Below, one piece after another: positions 10,401-17,879 of a stretch of 64,000 nt of DNA (the stretch's first letter is position 1; each line of letters starts with the position of its first letter). The stretch is from G963668655 sp963668655 (GTDB lineage: Bacteria; Myxococcota_A; SURF-8): contig CAXXPQ010000003.1 of NCBI GenBank assembly GCA_963668655.2, positions 1,033,704-1,097,703 on the forward strand. The letters are read 5' to 3'. The translations under genes were made by a program, and so were the position numbers. Under the pieces are notes generated by a model. That model was not told the origin of the DNA and did not search any database. It worked only from the letters and a program-made list of their open reading frames with translations.

Positions 10401-12952
10401 CCCGCCGCCATCGGCGCCAGCGATACCGTCACCGGATGCATGAAGGTTTCAATGGTGTGCTCCGGAACGGCCTGAGGCAGGATCACCACATCGGACCAGT
10501 ATTGATATCCCAGCAAATCGGCGCGAAAACGATACTCCCCCGTAGCAAGGGAAAAGCTTACCAAACCGTCACCGGAGGTGTCGTTTTTTATGGAAACATA
10601 AGTGGATGGATTTTTGAAGCCATATACCCCGACACCGGAAATTCCCTCTCCGTTTTGCTTGACGACTTTCAGCGTCACCGTCTCGACACCCAGCGGGATT
10701 GTCGCGGCGGTCTCTGCGGGAGATGAGATCGCTTCGCTCCAGAACTGTCCAACCAGGTAATCGGCCCTGAATTTCCAATCGCCGTCGACCAGATCAAGGC
10801 GTACGCCTCCGGATTCGTCGGATATTGCGTGAATCCCGACATAGATCCCCGCCGCACTGAACGCATAAATCGGGACACCCGTGATCGCCGCATCCAGGTG
10901 GACGGAAATCGGACGTTTGCCTGTATCGCAATAGACCGGCCCGCTGGTAGGCGAGACGATCGTGTCCGACCAGAACCGGTTGCCCTGGATATCCGCTCGG
11001 AATTTGTAGGATCCGTCGGAAAGCTCGAAAAAGACCTCACCGTTCGTATCGGTTTGTCCCGATATGGAAAGGTAGGTTCCCGCCGCACTGAAAACGTAAA
11101 CGTTCACACCGGCGACACCTTGCCATTGGGCGTCCCTAACCTTTACTGCAATCGGACCGCCGCCGAGATCGATCGTTCCGGAGTCGATGATGGTCGGATC
11201 GTAAATGTCGCTCCAGAACTGGCTGCCCTGGTAATCCGCGCGAAAACGAAGGGAGCCTTCGGCCAGCGCGAAGACAACCCGACCATCGGCGTCGCTTTGC
11301 CCGGAAACGCCCATGTACCGCCCATCCCCGGTGAACGCATAGATGGGAACTCCTTGTATTGCCGAGGACAGATTGACCGAGAAGTCACGTACATGCGTAT
11401 TGATGACGACCGATTGCACACGGGGCGCACTGAACGGTTCGGACCAATAGCGTTTGAGCTGGTAGTCGGCACGGAAACGGTATTCTCCCGTAGCGAGTTC
11501 GAACGCCACGTGACCATCGGGACCGGTGGAACCGTTTTCACCCAGATAAATTTCCTCCGGATCGGTGAAAGCATAGACGACAGCTCCTTCCACGGGATTG
11601 CCGTCCTCGCCGATTACCGATGCCGAAACCATGGAGACTCCGAGATCGATCGCCGCCGATGTCGGACGATCGGGAGGCGCATTCAGGGTGACGGGATCGC
11701 TCCAGAATTGTTCCCCCTGATAATCGGCACGGAAAAGGAAATCGCCGTTTGCCAGACCGAAAACGACGGAGCCAGCGGCATTTGTTCGATCGTTGAAACC
11801 GAGGTAACGACCGCTTGCGGAAAACACGTAAACCGGGATGTCGGCAAGACTTGCGGAGAGGCGAACCTCGAAAGGAGCTTCGTGAGTTTGTATCGGAACC
11901 TGGGAGGCCACAACGACATCCACCGTGTCCGACCAGAACCGGCCGCCTTGATAGTCCGCTCTGAATTTCACTTCTCCCGAAGCCAGTTCGAAGGCGGCGA
12001 ATCCGCTCGTCTCGGTTGTCGCCGACAACCCTAGATAGTTTCCCGCCGGGCTGAAGGCGTATACGTTGACCCCGGAAATGGCGGTTCCATCGTGGCGCGC
12101 CGCCTGTACGGCCACCGAGGTCATGTTCAGCTCAATTGTGGCGCTCTGCGTTTGCGGGCTGTCGATGACCTGTGACCAGTATTGCTTACCCTGAAAATCC
12201 GCGCGAAACTTGCACCGACCGTTCACCAGATCCAACTCCGTTCGACCGCCGGCGTCCGTCTGGCCGTGCAGACCGATGTAACTTCCCGATTCGGTGAAGG
12301 CGTAAACATTCACCCCGAAAACGGGGGAATCCAGCAAGACCTCAATGGGCCGCATGCCGGTGTCGATTGCAACCGCCGCCGCCGTTGGTATCGCCACGTT
12401 ATCCGCAAAGAATCGTCCTGCCTGAACGTCCGCGCGGAAGGCGTAAATGCCGTCGGCCAGGATAAATTCCGTCTCTCCGTCCATATTCGTCGTTTGCCGG
12501 ACGGATAAATATACACCGCTTTCGTTGAACAGATAAACGGGCACCGCCGATACGGGCGTGTTATCCGCTTTGGCGACTTTAACCGTCGCTCTCGATTCGG
12601 GGATGCGGACGGTCGCATCGACTCCCATGAAAGGATTACTCCAGAAGGAACGGCTCCGGTAATCGGCGCGAGCTTTATACATCTCGTGGCAGGGCAACGT
12701 CCAATGAACCCGGCCTTCGGAATCCGAAACGGAGTGAATCCCCTGGTATAAACCGCTCTCACTAAATAAGTAGACGGGGATTCCCTGTTTTGGGGTTTCG
12801 ACCAGATCCAAACACCCGAGGACTTCGACAACGAGATCGCAGTTTTGCGATAGACTGGCATCGCCGTCAGCTTGTGCTTCGGCAGGAAAAAACAAGCCGA
12901 ACGTCAGCAGCACCCAAAGAAGAAGGCGAACGATACACGAATGACGCGTCAT
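4475..12952 (-). CDS. Giant secreted protein with eleven tandem modules and Cys-rich segments
   Basis: 2825 residues. The ATG at 12952 follows GGAGG at good spacing, and the N-terminus is a signal peptide ending near PAEAQA. Residues about 57-900 are eleven tandem modules of about 82 residues, each with a V-Y-F...G-Y-G motif and ending FRADYQG..FWSD. This looks like a beta-sandwich of the carboxypeptidase-regulatory or MSCRAMM type (inference). Residues from 918 include CTEDADC and CTVDDDC modules with the C-x5-C spacing known from myxobacterial surface proteins, plus two carboxypeptidase-like domains. The remaining roughly 1300 residues are propeller-like without recognised catalytic motifs, with another Cys-rich cluster near the C-terminus. 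There is no C-terminal anchor. It is probably exported through or displayed on the outer membrane. Function is unknown. It forms a single-gene unit with its own promoter. Confidence 0.8.
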   Translation of the reverse strand: MTRHSCIVRLLLWVLLTFGLFFPAEAQADGDASLSQNCDLVVEVLGCLDLVETPKQGIPVYLFSESGLYQGIHSVSDSEGRVHWTLPCHEMYKARADYRSRSFWSNPFMGVDATVRIPESRATVKVAKADNTPVSAVPVYLFNESGVYLSVRQTTNMDGETEFILADGIYAFRADVQAGRFFADNVAIPTAAAVAIDTGMRPIEVLLDSPVFGVNVYAFTESGSYIGLHGQTDAGGRTELDLVNGRCKFRADFQGKQYWSQVIDSPQTQSATIELNMTSVAVQAARHDGTAISGVNVYAFSPAGNYLGLSATTETSGFAAFELASGEVKFRADYQGGRFWSDTVDVVVASQVPIQTHEAPFEVRLSASLADIPVYVFSASGRYLGFNDRTNAAGSVVFGLANGDFLFRADYQGEQFWSDPVTLNAPPDRPTSAAIDLGVSMVSASVIGEDGNPVEGAVVYAFTDPEEIYLGENGSTGPDGHVAFELATGEYRFRADYQLKRYWSEPFSAPRVQSVVINTHVRDFSVNLSSAIQGVPIYAFTGDGRYMGVSGQSDADGRVVFALAEGSLRFRADYQGSQFWSDIYDPTIIDSGTIDLGGGPIAVKVRDAQWQGVAGVNVYVFSAAGTYLSISGQTDTNGEVFFELSDGSYKFRADIQGNRFWSDTIVSPTSGPVYCDTGKRPISVHLDAAITGVPIYAFSAAGIYVGIHAISDESGGVRLDLVDGDWKFRADYLVGQFWSEAISSPAETAATIPLGVETVTLKVVKQNGEGISGVGVYGFKNPSTYVSIKNDTSGDGLVSFSLATGEYRFRADLLGYQYWSDVVILPQAVPEHTIETFMHPVTVSLAPMAAGKHIYLFKTPNTYVGVHRESDAAGRAVFEIPAGTFKLRADVDGQQYWSEEFDGASVENVTIQAGVASCTEDADCDPESEICEDFACISWICTQNENCAIDETCYRHRCAGPGSIAGTLFANTDPAISFPRVELFDQPYESHSEPLAETTPTPTGVPGEYAFIFESLPAGEYWILANGESSAKLTKFYGYDPNAPIALTGTQSLGTRIYLDVEDTRLGKILGEITVPVGHLDDQIVAAAGFYSDLEQFLPSVYGSITAIDESGEISDILSYEILNLPAQSYFAGSGIFVQGCPDNGPTAIATYGPDGPPAEIVIDPEQGLRVISGLNVDFTGMDLTCEPTGCTVDDDCPENQVCRSSECIEVECIESSDCPPGETCIGNYCVGAGNVGTLIAHPDIDPATIQVAFALQRYQDHPDEDDGYLVDILPTSQPNEYTFLPPSDLPDGVYWVAAGGVFNSGGTGPHFGFDPDAPIAVAGGEMERPLLLFLGIEDFRLGKISASIRVPDGSEMAGNVGCVLWYFSDFTYGEFKPPADPVNTARYDINSVSNLFRCEFINLPTDAYYFIGGLRRRTSSGEWELNMGVNGYDGDLIVDPQNGPRERSLYFQLWNQDFYPESAVCDDRVTCTEDRLMDNLLCENVPNDLLCDDGDPDTIDICDPITGCPTKETRWSVGMPSSIDPAFITPMYTYNEDAALAANGENFFSLFIGALMNNSHHDVYYHVIEIEADGSPAYVSGEKAKMLPLSYGSDSSEPAAAAFGTDYLAVWTTDCFQKLYAARVHGAPGSGYNVYEQDRDGVLLYEVPETLTVDETCTVEYYSECGEDGDGDGECEVNSECIDTGQQTYEVLCNIHYPNVVYLPEKEAFVIAWPEVCDSNNEDEITNACEIGNNGDWLDKWKTLKAITITKDDLDNGVQPLVSDPTVIVERNGCLDVEGEIPKYVSEFAKPGLAVSKPIGDEAGEEVVFITWKGGNDSDLARAQKLSYNTCFQYQWDSPPRKPRNPYGIAYSAYGGLYVLDEEFELTALPQSDEETERTSFIWDETYQGESFPDDACTDTCQPTHGDEWDEPCLLPNDEDSDWHAAHANPAAFKLHDQSYCASASYPSVASSGDGTFLVAYNTVHNYGKDGDSYHFLYARPVSLTLDASTSNVHVNLGKLARLDAKRSSKRDGPHPNIVGYKTDAGEHLYLATWLETNYATREVESDNFLKCMPHCKDGYQRIAGNVIRVGYPDDTSDGDYDSDSDYDSGSSRHNPVIQVRDSSSGAFLDTVEDNTFTVAVNNRYNDILSPNSNLYYSKTRTDGVTHGGYSNVQALAVNEGTFLAIWPDMLGVDNDISGKVVQVEADGSLSVEVPQKRISASQTVNVGLYPIVTQNGPFPLISWAAQEKHGMAIKYARLHQDGTMSAPMGEKLTRLESEYSMYGRAQALGSTTMLLLWSDAHTDEEDWTGDIDGEFVLLASLLDSDGNPLSGLSITNNEADYILEWDDPSAFVVARSHEGIGPDEHGGSSGYAYKSEHTVQRPVVIHLGADRYLAFWRRTHMDISMPNTFLYSYHAVLLTYDSGNRAVTIDHSTLFSTADPYNGWTNWAHLSGWGDSALSFNEDNNLFVVAQNTVLYGGYLLGNLSVGELFVISDNSDSENPSLFQANKASPSITRLQDGENSANLIVWHTTNYPAGDPCATNNQPQNFLCDFDIHGAILPVSGSNDPRDGDVECNEFKLFPTDTEPIRRMYPLLAILNGSPVLFWMETPLEEPGGEPVNRYIATLKGATLDCDLNSNPVTNCLNPGACAVNKNQFVITSNAAFEWHTRNPTYSVTANDGDSLILAYTEYDDGVPRVKTRKIENIPAEAPCTYDMQCADAYGCTGDTCVNGVCVNQILKTRCLIDGQCYAAEEGLGSDCLECNPNRDPYGWSLRCTWNEVCNNNACEPVASSTDDLPCSCETTFLNPREGVVPESTPEASAFYSCVPFYWYETSTCPQDSEPSD
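10250..12785 (-). repeat. Eleven tandem protein modules of about 82 residues
   Basis: Eleven RAD motifs occur in succession: YKARADYRSRSFWS, YAFRADVQAGRFFAD, CKFRADFQGKQYWS, VKFRADYQGGRFWSD, FLFRADYQGEQFWSD, YRFRADYQLKRYWSE, LRFRADYQGSQFWSD, YKFRADIQGNRFWSD, WKFRADYLVGQFWSE, YRFRADLLGYQYWSD, FKLRADVDGQQYWSE. Each is preceded by a G..G...F.L..G turn and a VYxF...GxYxG strand. The copies are diverged at DNA level, so this is an old array rather than a recent expansion. Confidence 0.9.
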
Positions 12953-13000
12953 GGCTTCCTCCGGTCCATCTGTCGATAGTTGGAATATTTATTATTTATA

Positions 13001-13029
13001 ATAATATCCTGGGAAAAATATGAAATCAA
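13001..13029 (-). promoter_or_regulatory. Sigma-70 type promoter of the giant secreted protein
   Basis: On the minus strand TTGATT (13029-13024), a 17-base spacer and TATTAT (13006-13001). The start codon is about 40 bases after the expected transcription start. It lies in a locally AT-rich stretch. Confidence 0.6.
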
Positions 13030-13291
13030 GTTGTAATTTTATTTCCCTGAAGCAAAAGGAAAACAGGTTAAATGCGACACATAGCGAAAATCTGCCATAA
13101 TCCATATTGAAGGCAACCACCATCCTAAAACCATGATCGTGCTTCCGTTCTTCTGGAGGTGAAGGAAGTCGCGATTGGGGATGGATCGTTTGTATCCGTC
13201 TCGATAATCGTTGCGTTAGCAAGTTGATCCGGGAAACTGTAGTGTTGGATGAGCCTGAGATGTGCAAGGTTACGGCTCTATAGCGGCACCA

Positions 13292-13323
13292 GAAAACGGT
13301 GAGTCTTGCAACTCGCCGTTTTT
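13292..13323. terminator. Bidirectional intrinsic terminator
   Basis: Stem ACGGTGAGT (13296-13304) pairs with ACTCGCCGT (13311-13319) with one G-T pair and a six-base loop. It is flanked by AAAA on the left and a T run (13320-13323) on the right, so it can end transcripts in both directions. It lies just downstream (minus strand) of the tRNA-like 3' fragment and would be that gene's natural terminator. Confidence 0.7.
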
Positions 13324-13336
13324 ACAGGATAAAAAG

Positions 13337-13364
13337 TGGTGGGGTGGAGGGGACTCGAACCCGT
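13337..13364 (-). other. 3'-terminal tRNA fragment (attachment-site-like)
   Basis: The minus strand reads ACGGGTTCGAGTCCCCTCC then ACCCCACCA: a T-arm with loop TTCGAGT, the 3' half of an acceptor stem, the discriminator A and an encoded CCA. The matching 5' half (GGGGTGG...) and the anticodon arm are absent upstream on that strand. Integrating elements that target tRNA genes leave exactly such 3' fragments as the distal att copy. One T-stem pair (C-C) is mismatched, so it could also be a decayed gene or tmRNA end. The donor tRNA is not in the window. Confidence 0.5.
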
Positions 13365-13603
13365 TTAAGGCAATTTCAAATAGCTGAACGACTCTGCAAC
13401 CTTAGCCGTTATCTTGTTTTCTTTACAGTCTTTCTTCGTTCCAACCGCTTCCGCCTTTTTGCGTCTGGTTCCAATCTATTCCCCAGGGCATGGGCACTAT
13501 TTGGACACAGGTATTCGACATCCCTTAAGAAAGAAAACGGGCCGCCCTAGGATCGATGCGGCTATCGTGGAATAGGCGAAAAAACAGGAAATGAAGAGAA
13601 ACA

Positions 13604-13632
13604 TTGCGCAATCGGTGCTTGTATACTAGAAT
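13604..13632 (+). promoter_or_regulatory. Putative promoter of the PAS histidine kinase gene
   Basis: TTGCGC (13604-13609), 17 bases, TAGAAT (13627-13632). The kinase ATG at 13693 would be about 55 bases downstream of the start site. Confidence 0.5.
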
Positions 13633-13692
13633 TATTCCTATAGGAAACGTCTGCTTATGTGCCATCCGAGCTTAAAAAAGAGGAGCCGCGTC

Positions 13693-15522
13693 ATGAGCTC
13701 CATTTTACCGAAAGAATTGCAAGGCTGGATCAAGGAAAGGCTGTTCGACTCGATCCCCATGAGCATCGCAGTGATCGATCGCGATTTCAACCTGGTGGCC
13801 GCCAATCGCGCTTTCGAGAATCTGTTCGGCAAGTGGGCTGGAAAAAAGTGCCACAGCGTCTATAAAAGCCGCCAGAGCCACTGCCCGCGTTGCGACGGAG
13901 CCGCCACCTTCGAGGACGGCGAGCCACGGGTGGGCGAGGAAGCCGGTTACAACAAGGACGGTGCGCCCACTCGCTACATCAAATACACGGTGCCCATCAC
14001 GGACGAGAACGGCGAGGTACCATTCCTGGTGGAGATGTCCACCGATATCACCGAACGTGATCGGCTGCGTCGCGAGGTGGACCTGCTGTTCGACCAGGTG
14101 CCCTGTAAGATCACCGTGCTCGATCCCAATCTGCGAATCGTGCGGACCAATCACCGGTTATCGGAGAAATTCGGCGATGTCAGCGGACGATTCTGCTACG
14201 AGGTCTTCAAAGGCCGCCAGGAGGAATGCGCAAGCTGCCCGGCCCGGCGCTCCTTTCAAGACGGCGATATCCACACCGAGCATTCCATCGTGAAGACAAG
14301 GCGCGGAGAGGAGGCTCATCTGCATGTGACCACCGCACCGATCACCGCCGTAGACGGCAAGACCGAGCTGGTCATGGAAATGGCGGTGGACATCACCGAG
14401 AACCTGCGCCTTGAAGAACAGCTCAAGATCGCCAACAGCTTCCTCGAAACGCTGATCGCAACCTCCCTTGACGGCATCATCGCGGTGGACGAACGGAACC
14501 ACGTCACCCTGTTCAATGCCTCAGCGCATCGAATTTTCGAGATCAACCCCGGTCATCGGGTGCTGGCCCAGGAGCTGTATCGCATGCTTCCGGCCGGTTT
14601 CATCGACCAGGTCAAGGCCGGACTCGCGCATGTCTATCAGCCGGAGACGGAGATCACCACGCTGAACGGCGAACCCGTGCCTGCCCGTCTGATCGGCGTA
14701 CAGCTCTGGTCGGGGAAGAAATACCTGGGCATGGCCTTCAGCGTCCACGACCTGTGCCAGATAAAGAAGCTGGAAAAGGCCAACCTGGAGGCTGAGCGCC
14801 TGGCCGCCGTGGGGCAAACCGTGGCCGGGCTGGCCCATGGGATCAAGAACCTCGTGGCGGGTCTCGAAGGCGGCATGTACATGCTGAACACCGGTTTGAA
14901 ACGAAGCGACGGCGACCGCATCGTGCAAGGTTGGGAGATTCTCGATCGCAACATCGGGCGTATCGGAAAGTTCGTCAAGGCGTTCTTGAGCTTTTCGAGG
15001 GGCCGTGAGATCAGCGTGGAGCCGGCCAACCCGGCCGAGATCGCGCGAGACGTGGTGCAACTGTACGCGCCCAACGCCGAGCAGCTCGGCATCGAACTGA
15101 CCGCCCGCATCGAAGGTCCGGTGGAGCGGCTGCCTTTGGACGCTGAAGGTATTCACGAATGCCTGACCAACCTGGTGGGCAACGCCATCGACGCCTGCCA
15201 GATGAACGAAGGAAGCGAAAATGGCGGGCGTGTCGTGGTTCGAACGCGCATGGAATCCGACAGGCTCATCTACGAAGTGGAGGATGACGGCCTCGGGATG
15301 GACTATGACGTCAAGCAGAAGGTCTTCACCACCTTTTTCACCTCCAAGGGGCTTGGCGGAACTGGCCTCGGCCTATTGACGACCCGGAAGATCATTCAAG
15401 AGCATGGCGGCCGCATCGAAGTGGATTCCGAACAAGGCAAGGGATCCGTTTTCCGTGTGATCCTGCCTAAGGAGCGCTTGTTGGAACTGAACGGTAATAC
15501 GCTTAAAGCATCGGTGAACTGA
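13693..15522 (+). CDS. PAS-domain sensor histidine kinase
   Basis: 609 residues, probably cytoplasmic (no membrane segment). Start chosen at 13693, because AGAGGAG at 13679-13685 precedes it by seven bases; an in-frame ATG at 13657 has no such site. Three PAS domains lie at about residues 10-125, 130-250 and 255-370. PAS1 and PAS2 carry Cys clusters (CPRC; CASC with an earlier Cys) that could bind a metal or sense redox state. The phospho-acceptor His is in AGLAHGIKN (about residue 381), the N box in NLVGNAIDA, and the G boxes in EDDGLGMD and GTGLGLL. It ends 43 bases before a sigma-54 activator that lacks a receiver domain but has its own PAS; downstream are two CheY proteins, its likely phospho-acceptors. 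That link is inferred. Confidence 0.88.
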   Translation: MSSILPKELQGWIKERLFDSIPMSIAVIDRDFNLVAANRAFENLFGKWAGKKCHSVYKSRQSHCPRCDGAATFEDGEPRVGEEAGYNKDGAPTRYIKYTVPITDENGEVPFLVEMSTDITERDRLRREVDLLFDQVPCKITVLDPNLRIVRTNHRLSEKFGDVSGRFCYEVFKGRQEECASCPARRSFQDGDIHTEHSIVKTRRGEEAHLHVTTAPITAVDGKTELVMEMAVDITENLRLEEQLKIANSFLETLIATSLDGIIAVDERNHVTLFNASAHRIFEINPGHRVLAQELYRMLPAGFIDQVKAGLAHVYQPETEITTLNGEPVPARLIGVQLWSGKKYLGMAFSVHDLCQIKKLEKANLEAERLAAVGQTVAGLAHGIKNLVAGLEGGMYMLNTGLKRSDGDRIVQGWEILDRNIGRIGKFVKAFLSFSRGREISVEPANPAEIARDVVQLYAPNAEQLGIELTARIEGPVERLPLDAEGIHECLTNLVGNAIDACQMNEGSENGGRVVVRTRMESDRLIYEVEDDGLGMDYDVKQKVFTTFFTSKGLGGTGLGLLTTRKIIQEHGGRIEVDSEQGKGSVFRVILPKERLLELNGNTLKASVN

Positions 15523-15565
15523 TCCGGGCTTCGGCCTTGTTTGTCGCGAAATAACGGATTGTTAC

Positions 15566-17299
15566 GTGAGTCGAAAAAAGAGAATACTCTTTTTGGGGAG
15601 CGGGCGCAACAGCCTGCATATGATGGCCGAGGCCCTGGCCTCTCGCTGCTGCCCGGAAGATGTGGAGGTCATCAGCGCCTGCCTGGCGCCCCATGGCGTC
15701 AACCCTCTGGCCAGACGCCTGCTCGAAGAGATCGACATCGATCCCGACGCCATGCCTCTGCTAACTCCCGAGAGCATCGAACTGTTCACCTTCGATCTGG
15801 TCGTGACCCTAGGTCGGTTCGATCCATCCTGCCGCCCGAAACTGCCGGGCATGCCGCCTCATCTCCATTGGGACATGCCCGATCCGGATAGCACCGTGCC
15901 GGAGAAAATCCGCCTGGCCGAGCTGCGTGAGGCGATGCAGCAAATCGCAAATCGCATGCAGGGTATGATGGATTCGGGTCTGTTGCATGCCTTGTACCTG
16001 ACGCGCAACAATCTGGAACTGGTCCTTGACAACATGCTCGACGGCGTCATGGCCCACACCAGCAGCCGTCGAATCTTCTATTTCAACCCGGCGGCCGAAG
16101 CCATCACCGGACACCGGCGGGACGACGTGATCGGCCGCGACTGTCACGATGTCTTCCCCGGGCGCTTTTGCGGCGGCACCTGTTCGTATTGCGAAGACGG
16201 AGAGGACGGGACGCATGTGGTGCGAAAAGAGCGGGGCTTTACGCGCCCCGATGGCGAGGAGCGCATGCTGGACATGGTCACCATGCCACTGACCGACGGA
16301 AACAGCCGCAACGTAGGCGCGCTTGTGAGCTTCAAGGACAACACCGAGCTGAATAAAGTCCGCAGCCGCCTGCGCCATCACCATAAGCTGTTTGGACTGA
16401 TCGGCAAAGATCCCGAGATGGTTGCACTGTTCGAGCAGCTTCGGGAGGTTGGCCCCAGCCAAGCGCCCACGCTTATCCAGGGTGAAAGCGGCACCGGAAA
16501 GGAACTGGCAGCGCTTGCCATTCACTCGCTTTCCGACAGGCGCGAGGCGTCTTTCGTGGCGGTCAACTGCGGCGCTCTGCCCGAAGGCGTGCTGGAGAGC
16601 GAACTGTTCGGCCATGTGCGTGGTGCGTTCACCGGAGCGGTGAAAGACAAAAAGGGACGCTTCGAGCTGGCCGACGGCGGCTCGTTGTTTCTTGATGAGA
16701 TCGGTGAGTTATCCCCGGCCATGCAGGTCAAGCTGCTGCGGGTTTTGCAAGAGCGCAACATCGAACCGGTCGGGGCTGAGAAACCCAGAAAAGTCAACGT
16801 ACGCATCATCAGCGCCACCAACCGCGACCTTCGGCGACAGATGGAACGCAAGCACTTCCGACGCGACCTCTTCTACCGCCTGTGCGTGGTTCCCATCACC
16901 ATGCCCCCGCTTCGCGAAAGGCGGCTGGATATCCCCATGCTGGTGGAGCACTTCGTAGAGCAGATCGCCGAGGAATCGGGTCGCCCTCTGCTGCAACCAG
17001 GTAACGACGCCATCGATCTGATGACCCGCTACGATTGGCCCGGCAACGTGCGGGAACTGAGAAACGCCATCGAATACGCCTATGTCAAATGCTACGGCGA
17101 CACCATCCAGGTTCGCCATTTGCCTCCCGAAATTCGCGAGCAGAAGCCCAGTAAGCAGGACAAACCGCCCAAGGTTCCAAAAGATGACATCTTAAAAGTC
17201 CTGGCCAATACAGGCGGCAACAAGAAGGAAGCGGCCAAGCGTCTGCGCATCGGCCGAGCCACCTTGTACCGTTACCTGGATTTCTACGATTTGAGCTGA
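15566..17299 (+). CDS. Sigma-54 activator with degenerate LMW-phosphatase-like N-terminus and PAS domain
   Basis: 577 residues. Residues 1-125 resemble the low-molecular-weight tyrosine phosphatase / arsenate reductase fold (ILFLGSGRNS..MMAEAL). The P-loop Cys and Arg of C-x5-R are replaced by Gly and Leu, so it is probably a non-catalytic sensor. A PAS domain follows (145-265) with CGGTCSYCEDG. The AAA+ domain has Walker A GESGTGKE (about 306), the sigma-54 contact loop GAFTGA (about 352), Walker B LFLDEIGE and an R-finger region FYRL. The C-terminus is a Fis-type helix-turn-helix (KKEAAKRLRIGRATLYRYL). The start is GTG at 15566 with only a weak ribosome site. It almost certainly drives the -24/-12 promoter at 17579 through the TGTCTCA sites beside it. 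Confidence 0.88.
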   Translation: MSRKKRILFLGSGRNSLHMMAEALASRCCPEDVEVISACLAPHGVNPLARRLLEEIDIDPDAMPLLTPESIELFTFDLVVTLGRFDPSCRPKLPGMPPHLHWDMPDPDSTVPEKIRLAELREAMQQIANRMQGMMDSGLLHALYLTRNNLELVLDNMLDGVMAHTSSRRIFYFNPAAEAITGHRRDDVIGRDCHDVFPGRFCGGTCSYCEDGEDGTHVVRKERGFTRPDGEERMLDMVTMPLTDGNSRNVGALVSFKDNTELNKVRSRLRHHHKLFGLIGKDPEMVALFEQLREVGPSQAPTLIQGESGTGKELAALAIHSLSDRREASFVAVNCGALPEGVLESELFGHVRGAFTGAVKDKKGRFELADGGSLFLDEIGELSPAMQVKLLRVLQERNIEPVGAEKPRKVNVRIISATNRDLRRQMERKHFRRDLFYRLCVVPITMPPLRERRLDIPMLVEHFVEQIAEESGRPLLQPGNDAIDLMTRYDWPGNVRELRNAIEYAYVKCYGDTIQVRHLPPEIREQKPSKQDKPPKVPKDDILKVLANTGGNKKEAAKRLRIGRATLYRYLDFYDLS

Positions 17300-17322
17300 C
17301 CGGCCCCGAATTTCAGTCGCCC

Positions 17323-17469
17323 GAGACGTGTTTCGCGTGTCTCACTACCCCTTGTCTCAATGCGTGTATCAGCAAACGACATGAGACACGTCTCGTCCGC
17401 AAAATTCGACCTATTTGGTTATGATTACACAGTAATTACGATTCACACAAACCAAAACCGTGTCTCATG
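17323..17469 (+). promoter_or_regulatory. Cluster of TGTCTCA sites (activator-binding region)
   Basis: The heptamer TGTCTCA occurs at 17338-17344, 17353-17359 and 17461-17467, and its complement at 17382-17388. The last two belong to an 11-bp perfect inverted pair, CATGAGACACG (17380-17390) and CGTGTCTCATG (17459-17469). GAGAC/GTCTC arms also occur at 17323-17343 and 17384-17395. The cluster lies about 140-280 bases upstream of the expected start of the sigma-54 promoter, the normal distance for enhancer sites bound by the adjacent activator. Confidence 0.7.
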
Positions 17470-17578
17470 TAGCGCTTGGCGAATTCCCCACGACGACCGA
17501 ACTCCAGCCTAACACCTTGCTTTCCAATCTACTGATTTCACAAGGGATTCGATCCCGATGCGACCGCGCGCCATCGAA

Positions 17579-17594
17579 TGGCACGAAGCTTGCT
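17579..17594 (+). promoter_or_regulatory. Sigma-54 (-24/-12) promoter
   Basis: TGGCACGAAGCTTGCT matches the RpoN consensus TGGCACG-N4-TTGCW at every fixed position, with the ten-base spacing between GG and GC. Transcription would start near 17606, 33 bases before the first gene of the operon. The TGTCTCA cluster and the upstream sigma-54 activator gene complete the circuit. Confidence 0.88.
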
Positions 17595-17638
17595 CAGAAA
17601 CTGGGATTATGACTATCTGAAGCACATGGACGACTCCC

Positions 17639-17845
17639 ATGAATGACGATCAGGCCGACAAATTGCTAGAGCGCGTCATCCGGCTTTGCGGCGACATGCT
17701 GGAACTGGCGGATTTGGGCGACGCCCATCGCACGGACAGCGGATGCGGTCTGGTCTATGGCAGTTTGAGAGATGGAGCCTACAAGGTCAGACGCCTGGCC
17801 GAAAAGGAATTCCAATGCCACATGCGCTTGAAAACGAAAGACTGA
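17639..17845 (+). CDS. Small hypothetical protein, first gene of the sigma-54 operon
   Basis: 68 residues, MNDDQADKLLERVIRLCGDML..., helical and charged, with three Cys (in LCGDM, GCGLV and FQCHM). I recognise no family. It is the first reading frame after the sigma-54 promoter and is followed 34 bases later by a CheY-like gene, so it is probably translated as part of the operon, although its ribosome site is weak. It could be a small regulator or partner of the redox complex; nothing in the sequence decides this. Confidence 0.6.
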   Translation: MNDDQADKLLERVIRLCGDMLELADLGDAHRTDSGCGLVYGSLRDGAYKVRRLAEKEFQCHMRLKTKD

Positions 17846-17879
17846 TAACCATCTGAACGAACCAAAGGAAGGAGTGGCA

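Noticed and set aside
8838..12034. Several long plus-strand frames opposite the giant protein
   Set aside because: They are Arg/Gly-rich complements of the tandem modules and contain no start signals or motifs; the minus frame has a signal peptide and internal repeats.
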